Assembly: GCA_025361995.1 (NCBI GenBank)
Contig: JANYIP010000324.1
Location: forward strand, 1-8,917
Source of the DNA: Streptomycetales bacterium
GTDB taxonomy: Bacteria > Actinomycetota > Actinomycetes > Prado026
Direction: 5' to 3'
Length of the DNA stretch: 8,917 bases
Numbering within the stretch: position 1 is the first letter of the stretch; every line of letters starts with the position of its first letter. Below the pieces are notes generated by a model. That model made no database searches. It saw only the letters and a program-made list of their open reading frames with translations, and was not told the DNA's origin. The translations under genes were made by a program, and so were the position numbers. This document shows positions 1 through 6,295 of this stretch, one piece after another.

Positions 1-280
1 CCAGGTAGCGGGGTGCGGCCTCCTGCCGCAGCAGCCCGCCGGGGCCGACGGTGACGTCGAGCAGGTCGGCGTCGGCGGACACCATGGTGAAGACGACCTC
101 GCGCCCGGCCAGCTCGGCGACGCTGCCCACCACCGTCGCGCCGTCGGACACCAGGTCCTCAGCCTTGGCCCGGGTCCGGTTCCACACGTGGACGTCGCGA
201 CCGGCCACCAGCAGGCGCTTGACGATGGCGTGGCCCATCCGGCCGGTGCCGATCCAGCCGACGGTGTCGGGAGCGCTCAT
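1..280 (-). CDS. NAD(P)-dependent beta-hydroxyacid dehydrogenase (3-hydroxyisobutyrate dehydrogenase family), N-terminal part, runs off left edge
   Basis: Partial gene: the ATG (278-280) and the first 93 residues are visible, and the rest lies beyond position 1. The protein opens with a short beta strand and the dinucleotide-binding motif GTGRMG (residues 11-16). A VWNRT segment follows at the end of the second strand (residues 32-36). This is the Rossmann-fold start of the 6-phosphogluconate/3-hydroxyisobutyrate dehydrogenase superfamily, which oxidises or reduces beta-hydroxyacids such as 3-hydroxyisobutyrate or tartronate semialdehyde. The Asn-Arg-Thr after strand two is often seen in NADP(H)-preferring members, so NADP(H) use is a guess. 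The substrate and catalytic Lys regions are outside the window. The start is supported by a GAGGAA ribosome-binding site (287-292) six bases upstream. The ATG shares one base with the stop of the preceding ATPase gene (TGATG), so the enzyme is probably last or near last in the importer operon and may act on the imported compound or a product of it. Confidence 0.85.
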   Translation of the reverse strand, partial: MSAPDTVGWIGTGRMGHAIVKRLLVAGRDVHVWNRTRAKAEDLVSDGATVVGSVAELAGREVVFTMVSADADLLDVTVGPGGLLRQEAAPRYL

Positions 281-1065
281 CAGATGTTCCTCATCCCAGG
301 AGTGGTGGTGGCGGTCGGCGCGAGCGGCGGGCTGCCCGCATGGCTGGCCGCCCCGAGGTAGAGCCGGGCGACTTCGGGATTGCCCAGCAGGTTGGCGCCG
401 GTGTCGACCAGCCGGACCCGGCCGGCCTCGAGGACAGCGCCGAAGTGCGAGGCTGCGAGGCCGGAGCGGGCGTTCTGCTCGACGAGGAGCACCGTCCGGC
501 CGGTCGAGGACAAGGCCTGGATGCTGGCGAACACCAGCTGCCGCGACTTCGGGTCGAGCCCGATGGAGGGCTCGTCCAGCAGGATCAGCGTCGGGTCGAG
601 GACCAGGGTGCGGGCCAGCTCGACCTGCTTCTGCTCGCCGCCGGACAGCGACCCCGCGTGCTCCTTCGCCCGGGTCCGGCAGATCGGGAAGGCCTCGACG
701 GCCTGCTCCATCCGCGTGCGCAGGAGGTCGGCGTCCTTGAGCAGGTAGCCGCCCATCAGCAGGTTGTCCCAGACCGACATGGCCGGGAAGAGGCTGCGCT
801 CCTGCGGGACGTGCGCGACCCCGCGCTGCAACCGTGCCTTGGGACTCAGCCGGCTGATCTCGTCGCCCTCGAAGGTGACCGTGCCCTGCCGGGGGCGGAG
901 CAGGCCGCTCACCGTCTTGAGAACGGTCGACTTGCCGGCCCCGTTCGGGCCGATCAGGCAGGTGATGGCGCCGCGCTCGATGTCCAGGTCGACGCCCTTG
1001 AGGATGTCGCCGGCGCCGTAGCCGGCGACCACGCCGCGCAGCTCGAGGATGCTCGTCATCGTCAT
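280..1065 (-). CDS. livF: Liv-type (HAAT) ABC importer ATPase, LivF family
   Basis: A 261-residue ATP-binding subunit of a branched-chain-amino-acid-type importer, cytoplasmic and membrane-associated, which hydrolyses ATP as a partner of the LivG-type ATPase. All nucleotide-binding motifs are visible: Walker A GPNGAGKST (39-47), Q-loop Gln88 (HVPQERSLFP), signature LSGGE (140-144), Walker B LILLDEP (160-166) and D-loop IGLDP. The switch position reads LLVEQNA; Gln in place of His here is normal for LivF and separates it from LivG. The VPQxRxLFPxMSVWDNL stretch is typical of the family. The chosen ATG (1063-1065) overlaps the upstream gene's TGA by four bases (ATGA), which favours it over the second Met two codons later. 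After the usual YLG ending there is an extra tail of about 20 residues rich in Ala, Pro and Thr. The symbol is family-level only; the transported substrate is not shown by the sequence. Confidence 0.93.
   Translation of the reverse strand: MTMTSILELRGVVAGYGAGDILKGVDLDIERGAITCLIGPNGAGKSTVLKTVSGLLRPRQGTVTFEGDEISRLSPKARLQRGVAHVPQERSLFPAMSVWDNLLMGGYLLKDADLLRTRMEQAVEAFPICRTRAKEHAGSLSGGEQKQVELARTLVLDPTLILLDEPSIGLDPKSRQLVFASIQALSSTGRTVLLVEQNARSGLAASHFGAVLEAGRVRLVDTGANLLGNPEVARLYLGAASHAGSPPLAPTATTTPGMRNI
287..292 (-). promoter_or_regulatory. Ribosome-binding site of the dehydrogenase gene
   Basis: GAGGAA on the minus strand sits six bases before the ATG at 280, inside the last codons of the LivF-type gene. 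The dehydrogenase therefore has its own initiation signal as well as a one-base overlap with the preceding stop codon. Confidence 0.7.
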
Positions 1066-1793
1066 GACCCCAGGTACGCGTCGAGGACGGCCGGGTTGGC
1101 CTGGGCCTGCTCGGGCGGCCCGGTGAAGATCGGCCGCCCGGCCTCGAGCACGATGACCGGGTCGCAGAGCCGCATGACGAAGCTCATGTCGTGCTCGACG
1201 ATCAAGAAGGTGACGCCGGCCTCCTGCCGGTCGCGGATGTGCCGCTCCATGGTCTGGATCAGGACGGGGTTCACCCCAGCGGTCGGCTCGTCCAGCATCA
1301 CGAGCTTGGGCGAGCTCATCAGCACCGCGGCGAACTCGAGCAGCTTGCGCTGACCGTACGAGAGCTCGCTGGCCTGCAGGTCGGCCACCTTGACGAGGGT
1401 GAACTCCTCGAGCAAGGCAGCGGCCCGCTCGCGGTCGGCCCGCCCGATCCGCCGGGTGAACAGCTGGGGCCAGGTGTAGCCGGCAGCCACCGCGAGGTTT
1501 TCCAGCACGGTCAGCTGCGGGAACACCCGAGCCTGCTGGAAGGTTCGTGACAGCCCCTGCCGGTAGAGCTGGCCCGGGTCGCGGCCGGTGACCTCGCGGC
1601 CGGCGAAGTGAACCCGCCCGGTGTCGGCCTTGAGGTAGCCGGTGACGATGTTGAAGACCGTGGTCTTGCCGGAGCCGTTGGGCCCGATCAGCCCGGTGAG
1701 GGTCCCTTGGCCGACGGCGAACGTGCAGTCGTCGACCGCACGCACTCCGCCGAACCGCTTGCCGATCCCCTCCACCGTCAGCAGGCCGTTCAT
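1062..1793 (-). CDS. livG: Liv-type (HAAT) ABC importer ATPase, LivG family
   Basis: A 243-residue ATPase subunit that pairs with the LivF-type protein to power the two permeases. Motifs seen: Walker A GPNGSGKTT (37-45), Q-loop Gln86 in RTFQQARVFP, LivG-type signature LSYGQ (144-148), Walker B KLVMLDEP (163-170), D-loop AGVNP and switch His201 in FLIVEHDM. LSYGQ together with VEHDM identifies the LivG rather than the LivF branch. The family usually has a Leu where AGVNP has Val, a conservative change. Length is slightly under the usual 250 or so because the helical insert is short. The start ATG (1791-1793) overlaps the TGA of the LivM-type gene by four bases and has only a weak upstream purine run, so translation probably depends on coupling to the preceding gene. 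The reading frame stays open upstream of this ATG, but that part is out-of-frame LivM sequence with no family similarity. Symbol is family-level. Confidence 0.94.
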   Translation of the reverse strand: MNGLLTVEGIGKRFGGVRAVDDCTFAVGQGTLTGLIGPNGSGKTTVFNIVTGYLKADTGRVHFAGREVTGRDPGQLYRQGLSRTFQQARVFPQLTVLENLAVAAGYTWPQLFTRRIGRADRERAAALLEEFTLVKVADLQASELSYGQRKLLEFAAVLMSSPKLVMLDEPTAGVNPVLIQTMERHIRDRQEAGVTFLIVEHDMSFVMRLCDPVIVLEAGRPIFTGPPEQAQANPAVLDAYLGS

Positions 1794-2842
1794 ACCCGGC
1801 CGCCGTTCGGCAGGACGACAGTTCCCGCGCTGGCCGGGAGGGCTGCCGGACCTGGTGCGGCACTGCCGTCCGTCGCGTCCACGGTGCGCGCCCGCCGGCG
1901 TCGGCGCAGCCGGTCGCCGATCGTGGGCACGATCCCGCGCGGGAGGACCAGCATGATGACCAGGAACACCAGCGCGTACGTGATCAGGTAGAACTGGCTC
2001 GCGCCCAGGTGGTAGGCCAGGTACTGCTGACCCAGCTCGAGGATGAACGCCCCGATCACCGGCCCCCACAGGGTCGCCCGCCCGCCGAGGAAGGTCATCA
2101 GGACGATGGCGATGGTGATCAGCGGATCGACGGCGAACTGCGGGTAGATGAAGCTCTCGTAGTAGGCCCAGACCGCGCCGACCACCGCGACGATGCCGAC
2201 GCTCACGCAGAACGCCAGCACCTTGACACCGGTCACCCGTACGCCGATACCGCGCGCCTTGTCCTCGTCCGCGCGTACGGCGACCAGCGAGAGGCCGAGC
2301 TTGCTGCGCATGACGTACCAGGTGATGCCCATGGTGGCCGCCAGCAGGGCCACCAGGACGAAGTAGTAGGGCCGCTCGAACGTCGCGGCAGGGAAGGGCG
2401 GGATCGGCAGCGCGAGCCCCTGCGCGCCGCCGGTGATGCTGTTCAGGTTGAAGAGCAGGGTCTGCACGACGAAGAGCAGCGTGATGGTCACGATCGCGAA
2501 CACGTCGGCCCGGATCCGCATGGTGAGGGCGGCGATCGGCCAGCCGATCAGGGCGGCGACCAGGAACACGACAGGCAGGAGCAGGAACGGCTCGTACCCG
2601 GTGGCCAGGGTGTGGCCTTTGATCATGAACCCGAGCGTGTACGCGCCGATGCCGAAGAAGGCCGCGTGCCCGAGCGACGGGTAGCCGGCGAAGCCGCCGA
2701 CCAGGTTCCAGGCGCTGGCCATCGTCGCGAACATGAGCGTGAAGATGAGCATGTTCAGCACCCAGTGCTCGAGACCGAGCAGCGGCGCGGCGATCAGCAC
2801 GACGAAGAGCCCACCGCCTCGGGCCAGCCCGCGCGCGGTCAT
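1790..2842 (-). CDS. livM: Liv-type (HAAT) ABC importer permease, LivM family
   Basis: A 350-residue integral membrane subunit forming the transport channel with the LivH-type permease. Hydrophobic segments run from about residue 11 to 302. The family's hallmark is visible at 47-69, a Leu-Val-Gly-Gly run followed by SLGHAAFFGIGAY. The cytoplasmic coupling region is present as VRADEDKARGIGV (189-201), and FLGGRATLWGPVIGA (251-265) matches the conserved late segment. After PRGIVP (301-306) comes an Arg-rich stretch and a soluble C-terminal tail of about 40 residues, longer than in most family members and probably cytoplasmic. The ATG (2840-2842) is preceded at four bases by GAGGAG (2847-2852) and overlaps the stop of the LivH-type gene as ATGA. 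Translated sequence continues in frame upstream of this ATG but lacks family similarity there. Symbol is family-level. Confidence 0.94.
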   Translation of the reverse strand: MTARGLARGGGLFVVLIAAPLLGLEHWVLNMLIFTLMFATMASAWNLVGGFAGYPSLGHAAFFGIGAYTLGFMIKGHTLATGYEPFLLLPVVFLVAALIGWPIAALTMRIRADVFAIVTITLLFVVQTLLFNLNSITGGAQGLALPIPPFPAATFERPYYFVLVALLAATMGITWYVMRSKLGLSLVAVRADEDKARGIGVRVTGVKVLAFCVSVGIVAVVGAVWAYYESFIYPQFAVDPLITIAIVLMTFLGGRATLWGPVIGAFILELGQQYLAYHLGASQFYLITYALVFLVIMLVLPRGIVPTIGDRLRRRRRARTVDATDGSAAPGPAALPASAGTVVLPNGGRV

Positions 2843-3714
2843 ATCGCTCCTCGCTCGACCTTGCCGAATAGGCCCTGCGGGCGGACGAGGAGCACGACGA
2901 TCAAGATGATGAAGAAGGTCATCTCCGACCACTGCGGGGAGTACACGGCCACGGCGGCGGACGACGTCGACACGATCACCGCACCGAACACTGCGCCACC
3001 GACACTGCCGAGCCCACCCAGGATCACGATCGACAGCAGCCGGGAGATCAGGTCGTAGTGGCTGCCGGAGTTGAACGAGTAGAGCAGCCCGTACACCGAT
3101 CCGGCAGCGCCCGCGGTGGCCGCACCGAGGCCGAAGCCGAGCGCCGACACCCGTGCGGCGTCGACCCCGAGCAGCCGGGCCGACTCCGGGTTCTGGACGG
3201 TTGCCCGCACCGAGCGGCCGAACCGTGTCCGGTTCAGCAGGAGGAGCAGGAGGCCGAGCGAGACCAGGCACAGGCAGAAGGCCCAGAACCGCACTACGGT
3301 GATCTGGTAGCCGAGGATGGTCCAGCTCGAGTTCGCGTACCCGGTGTTGATGCTCTTGCGGTTGGTGCTGAACGAGACCGACAGCACGCCCTCGATGAGC
3401 AGGGCGACGGCGAACGTGACGAGGAGGCTGAGCTCGGACCGGTCCTCGCGCTTCAGGGGACGCAGGAAGGACAGCTCGATGAGGACGCCCATCCCGAACA
3501 TGACCACGGTCGTGATCGGGATGGCCAGGAACGGGTCGATGCCGAACGAGGTGAAGAGCTGGTAGGCGAGGTAGGCCGACATGATCACCAGTGCGCCCTG
3601 CGCCAGGTTGATCACTTTCATGATCCCGAAGATCAGGGTCTGACCGGAGGCCATCAGTGCGTAGACGCCTCCGGTCAGGACCCCGAGGATCAGCCCTTGG
3701 ATCAGGGCATGCAT
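2839..3714 (-). CDS. livH: Liv-type (HAAT) ABC importer permease, LivH family
   Basis: A 291-residue, almost entirely hydrophobic protein with about eight predicted membrane segments, the usual LivH length. Family features seen: the N-terminal GGVYALMASGQTLIFGIMKVINLAQG block (residues 15-40), the cytoplasmic coupling loop around GRSVRATVQNPESARLLGV, the SIVILGGLGSVGGAVFGA block near the C-terminus, and the RPQGLFGK ending. It sits in the cytoplasmic membrane and forms the channel with the LivM-type subunit. The ATG at 3712-3714 lies seven bases after the stop of the solute-binding protein, so its ribosome-binding region (a weak GGGTGA about seven bases upstream) lies inside that gene's last codons. 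No alternative start gives a better fit to the family's N-terminus. The symbol is family-level, since the substrate is unknown. Confidence 0.94.
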   Translation of the reverse strand: MHALIQGLILGVLTGGVYALMASGQTLIFGIMKVINLAQGALVIMSAYLAYQLFTSFGIDPFLAIPITTVVMFGMGVLIELSFLRPLKREDRSELSLLVTFAVALLIEGVLSVSFSTNRKSINTGYANSSWTILGYQITVVRFWAFCLCLVSLGLLLLLLNRTRFGRSVRATVQNPESARLLGVDAARVSALGFGLGAATAGAAGSVYGLLYSFNSGSHYDLISRLLSIVILGGLGSVGGAVFGAVIVSTSSAAVAVYSPQWSEMTFFIILIVVLLVRPQGLFGKVERGAI

Positions 3715-3721
3715 CAGATGG

Positions 3722-4981
3722 TCACCCGCCCCAACCGGGCTTGGGGTAGACCGGGGTGGCCTTCGCGATCGTGGCCGGGAAGACCGGGACGAGCTTGCCG
3801 CCCTGCCACTGGATCAGGTTGAAGCTCCCGGTGGGCGCCCCGTCCGGTCCCCAGCTCAGGTTGCCGAGCAGCGTCGGCCAGCTGCCCTGGTGCAAGGTGG
3901 CGATGATCGTCGCGTTGTCGACCTTGCCGGTCTTGGCCGCGACCTCCTCGAGCAGCTGTCCCGCGGCGAACGCCTCGGCGCTGCTGTTGTCGATCGTGTC
4001 CGCAGTGCCGCCGTACGCCTTGATGTACGCCGCAGTGAACGCGTCGCTGCCCTGCGCGGTGGAACCGGGGAACCAGTCGCCGGCGGACATGATGCCGGCT
4101 GTGTTGGACGCACCGACCTTGTCGGGGAACTCGGCCGGAGAGTTGGCGCCGTTGGACATGAACATGAACTTCGGGCTGAACTTGAGCTGGATCAGGCTCT
4201 TGACCTGGGCGTACGCGTCATCGCTCTGGGTCCCGCTCACCAGGACGTCAGGTGCAGCGGCGACCACCTTGGAGATGATGGCGGAGAAGTCCTGCGTCTC
4301 GGCGGGGTAGACCTGCTTGTAGACGGTCTTGATGCCGGCCGCCTCGAAGCGGGCCCGGATGTCCTCGGCGATCGGCGCCGCGAAGGGGTCGTCCAGCTCG
4401 GCGTACGCAGCGGTCTTCGGCCGGTCGGCCGCTGGCAGCGACAGGACCCAGTCCGCGAAGACGTCGCCGGACTTGACCACCGGCGCGGGCTGGACGAAGA
4501 ACAGGTTGTCCAGCTTCTGGGCGAACACGGCTGGGCCGCCGCCTGCCGGCTCGATGAAGGCGTAGCCATAGCGCTTGGCGACCTGGGAGGCCGGCACCGT
4601 CAGCAAGCTGGAGAACGGGCCGAAGACCAGGTCGACCTTGTCCGAGTTGATCAGGTTCTGGTAGTTGGTGACCACCTGGGTGGGACTGGAGGCGTCGTCC
4701 ACGATGTTGAACTGCACCTGACGACCGAGGATCCCGCCCTTGGCGTTCACCTGTTGGGCCCACAGCTCGTAGCCGTTCTTCACGGCCTTGCCCGAGTCGG
4801 CGAAGTCACCAGTCAGCGAGATCGACGCCCCGATGACCAGCGGCGTCTTGTTCGCCGAGGCGCTGGGGGCGGCCGACCCGGTCGTTCCGGTGGACGACGA
4901 GCTGCAGGCCGCCAGCGCGAGGACGAGGAGCGAGACCCCGAAGGCTGTGCGGTGGCGGCGCAAACGATGGTTCCGTGGCAT
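3722..4981 (-). CDS. Liv-type ABC importer solute-binding lipoprotein (Peripla_BP_6 / LivK-like)
   Basis: A 419-residue extracytoplasmic receptor, first gene of the importer operon. The N-terminus is a lipoprotein signal: Arg/His-rich residues 2-11, a hydrophobic core 13-25 and lipobox LAAC with Cys26 as the expected lipidated residue, followed by a Ser/Thr/Ala linker to about residue 45. The mature domain starts PLVIGASISLTGDFADSG (47-64) and continues with NGYELWAQQVNAKGGILGRQVQF, a textbook type-1 periplasmic-binding fold of the HAAT family. Length is typical. It should capture the substrate outside the membrane and deliver it to the LivH/LivM permeases. The pocket segment reads EPAGGGP (144-150) and does not obviously match the LivK/LivJ leucine pocket, so the ligand is open. 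The start at 4981 is chosen because GGAGGA (4988-4993) is six bases away from it but directly abuts the alternative ATG at 4987. Starts further upstream would place sequence before the signal peptide. Confidence 0.93.
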   Translation of the reverse strand: MPRNHRLRRHRTAFGVSLLVLALAACSSSSTGTTGSAAPSASANKTPLVIGASISLTGDFADSGKAVKNGYELWAQQVNAKGGILGRQVQFNIVDDASSPTQVVTNYQNLINSDKVDLVFGPFSSLLTVPASQVAKRYGYAFIEPAGGGPAVFAQKLDNLFFVQPAPVVKSGDVFADWVLSLPAADRPKTAAYAELDDPFAAPIAEDIRARFEAAGIKTVYKQVYPAETQDFSAIISKVVAAAPDVLVSGTQSDDAYAQVKSLIQLKFSPKFMFMSNGANSPAEFPDKVGASNTAGIMSAGDWFPGSTAQGSDAFTAAYIKAYGGTADTIDNSSAEAFAAGQLLEEVAAKTGKVDNATIIATLHQGSWPTLLGNLSWGPDGAPTGSFNLIQWQGGKLVPVFPATIAKATPVYPKPGWGG

Positions 4982-4987
4982 GACCAT

Positions 4988-4993
4988 TCCTCC
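4988..4993 (-). promoter_or_regulatory. Ribosome-binding site of the solute-binding protein gene (decides the start)
   Basis: On the minus strand the sequence reads GGAGGA followed by ATGGTC and then ATG. Six-base spacing to the ATG at 4981 is ideal, while zero spacing to the ATG at 4987 would not work, so the shorter protein beginning MPRNHRLRR is preferred. Confidence 0.8.
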
Positions 4994-5054
4994 ATGACGA
5001 GGCTTGGAGAACTGCGGACCGAGGCGTCCGCTGCCATCTGCACGTGCAAGGACA

Positions 5055-5064
5055 CAAACGATTG
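5055..5064. promoter_or_regulatory. Candidate LacI-family operator O1 (importer side)
   Basis: CAAACGATTG is a symmetric CAA-n-CG-n-TTG element with a central CpG. This is the layout bound by LacI/PurR-type repressors, whose hinge-helix leucine inserts at the central CpG. It overlaps the predicted transcription start of the importer operon, a classic repression position. It matches the second site at 5166-5175 in nine of ten bases. Binding by the adjacent regulator is inferred. Confidence 0.6.
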
Positions 5065-5069
5065 CGGTC

Positions 5070-5098
5070 ACTGTCCATCAGCGCACCTCCAACGTCAA
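5070..5098 (-). promoter_or_regulatory. Candidate sigma70-type promoter of the importer operon
   Basis: Reading the minus strand, TTGACG (5098 to 5093) matches five of six bases of the -35 consensus. Seventeen bases later GACAGT (5075 to 5070) matches the -10 consensus at the important second and sixth positions and at the fourth. Transcription would start near 5063 and give an untranslated leader of about 80 bases before the ATG at 4981. The predicted start falls inside the LacI-type site at 5055-5064, which strengthens the assignment. The -10 element is weak on its own. Confidence 0.5.
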
Positions 5099-5125
5099 GA
5101 CATCGCATTGAAATGTTGCGTTGTC
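5099..5125. repeat. 27-bp interrupted inverted repeat in the divergent promoter region
   Basis: Left arm GACATCGCA (5099-5107) and right arm TGCGTTGTC (5117-5125) are complementary in eight of nine positions around a nine-base AT-rich spacer. It begins one base beyond the predicted -35 element of the importer promoter and lies almost exactly midway between the two LacI-type sites. The arms do not resemble those sites, so it may bind a different dimeric protein, for example an activator. That role is inferred. Confidence 0.5.
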
Positions 5126-5165
5126 GTCACCAGAAACCTGCGCTGTGCGGTGCACCGATGTAGGG

Positions 5166-5175
5166 CAACCGATTG
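5166..5175. promoter_or_regulatory. Candidate LacI-family operator O2 (regulator side)
   Basis: CAACCGATTG has the same CAA-n-CG-n-TTG symmetry as O1 and differs from it by one base. It lies 37 bases upstream of the regulator's ATG, so near the -35 to -45 region if that mRNA starts at the ATG, which would suit autorepression. Centre-to-centre distance to O1 is 111 bases, so cooperative binding or looping is conceivable. Confidence 0.6.
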
Positions 5176-5200
5176 TGCTGCGGGGGCTCAGGGCGGGCCC

Positions 5201-5206
5201 TAGACT
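5201..5206 (+). promoter_or_regulatory. Candidate -10 element of the LacI-type gene, implying a leaderless mRNA
   Basis: TAGACT matches TATAAT in four of six positions, including the essential A2 and T6. With its last base at -7, position +1 would be 5213, the A of the ATG itself. No Shine-Dalgarno sequence lies at usable distance before the ATG; the nearest G-run, GGGCGGG, is about 15 bases away. This fits leaderless translation, common in actinobacteria. No good -35 hexamer is visible. Confidence 0.45.
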
Positions 5207-5212
5207 CCGCGC

Positions 5213-6241
5213 ATGGAGCGGGTCAAGCTGACCGATGTCGCCCGGGCTGCGGGTGTGCACCCCGGCACGGCAAGTCGTGCACTCAATCCCACCACGCGCG
5301 ACCAGGTGAGCCGCGAGACCTCGCGCCGTGTCCTGCTCGCTGCGCAACGGTTGGGGTACGTTCCCAACACGCTGGCGCGTGGTCTGCGGACGGCCCGCTC
5401 GTACGTCGTGGGGATGGTGGTGCCTGACATCACCAACCCGCTGTTCCCCCCGATGGTGCGTGGCGCCGAGCAGGTCCTGTCCGGCGCCGGCTACACCCTC
5501 GTCCTCACCGACACCGACAACGACGCCGCGACCGAGCGCCGGCAGGTCGAGCAGCTGCGGGCCCGCGGCGCGGACGGGCTGATCATCGCGACCGCGCGAT
5601 GGGAAGACCCGCTGCTGGACGAGATCGCAGCGAGCGGCACCCCGACTGTCCTGGTCAACAGGTACACCGCCAGCAGGCGCCTGCCGTACGTCGGTGGAGA
5701 CGAGCGCACCGGGATCCGGCTGGCCGTGGACCACCTGGTGGAGATCGGGCACCGCAAGATCGTGTACGTCGCCGGCCCGCAGGACACCTCGACCGGCCGC
5801 GAGCGGTCGGCCGCCTTCCGCCAGGCGGTCCGCTCGCACGGTCTGCCGTCGCCGGCCCGGTTGGTCAGCGTCGCCAACGCGTACACCGAGGCCGCCGGGG
5901 CCGCCGCGACCCGCAAACTGCTCGACACCACGGTCGACTTCACCGCGGTGATGGCGGGCAACGACCTGATCGCGCTCGGTGTGCTGTCCGTCCTCGGCGA
6001 GCGGGGGATCCGGTGCCCCGAGCAGGTGTCGCTCGTCGGCTTCAACGACCTGCCCATGTTCGACAAGATCTCGCCGCCGCTGACCACGGTCCGGCTGCCG
6101 CTCGGTGCCATCGGCGGCCTCGCCGCGCGCACGCTGCTCGCCGAGATCGAAGGGACCGGGGACGAGGACGCCGTCGTCCAGAGCTTGCTGGGGGTCGAGC
6201 TGACCCTGCGTGGCAGCACGGGCCCGCCACCGTCCGACTAG
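5213..6241 (+). CDS. LacI-family transcriptional regulator
   Basis: A 342-residue DNA-binding repressor of usual LacI/PurR length. Residues 6-25 (LTDVARAAGVHPGTASRALN) form the helix-turn-helix, with HPGTASRAL as the recognition helix. Residues 52-62 (NTLARGLRTAR) form the hinge helix, with Leu58 at the position that inserts into the operator's central CpG. From about residue 64 a periplasmic-binding-protein-like effector domain follows (GMVVPDITNPLFPPMVRGAE, later DHLVEIGHRKIVYVAG and SLVGFNDLPM). It is transcribed away from the importer operon across 231 bases containing two matching CAA-n-CG-n-TTG sites, so it most likely represses that operon and possibly itself. The effector is unknown; in this family it is usually a sugar or other small metabolite. 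The ATG at 5213 is chosen because it places the helix-turn-helix at the normal distance from the N-terminus, although no ribosome-binding site precedes it. An MFS gene follows 54 bases downstream in the same direction. Confidence 0.95.
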   Translation: MERVKLTDVARAAGVHPGTASRALNPTTRDQVSRETSRRVLLAAQRLGYVPNTLARGLRTARSYVVGMVVPDITNPLFPPMVRGAEQVLSGAGYTLVLTDTDNDAATERRQVEQLRARGADGLIIATARWEDPLLDEIAASGTPTVLVNRYTASRRLPYVGGDERTGIRLAVDHLVEIGHRKIVYVAGPQDTSTGRERSAAFRQAVRSHGLPSPARLVSVANAYTEAAGAAATRKLLDTTVDFTAVMAGNDLIALGVLSVLGERGIRCPEQVSLVGFNDLPMFDKISPPLTTVRLPLGAIGGLAARTLLAEIEGTGDEDAVVQSLLGVELTLRGSTGPPPSD

Positions 6242-6295
6242 CCTCACACCCCATGCGAGGAGTCGTGCTCCGGGGGCTCGCGTCCACGGCCTCTG

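Noticed and set aside
2009..3058. Long plus-strand open frame opposite the LivM/LivH genes, and similar ones at 340-1353 and 3890-5203
   Set aside because: The translations are rich in Arg, Gly, Asp, Gln and Glu with no domain signals, while the opposite strand encodes clear conserved proteins throughout.
4982..5071. Longer binding-protein start at 5071 or 4987
   Set aside because: The sequence upstream of 4981 would precede a proper lipoprotein signal, and the GGAGGA site is correctly spaced only for the ATG at 4981.
5345..5353. CAACGGTTG palindrome inside the regulator gene as an additional operator
   Set aside because: It has odd length with a single central G rather than the central CpG of the two intergenic sites, and lies in coding sequence for the conserved QRLG segment; likely chance.
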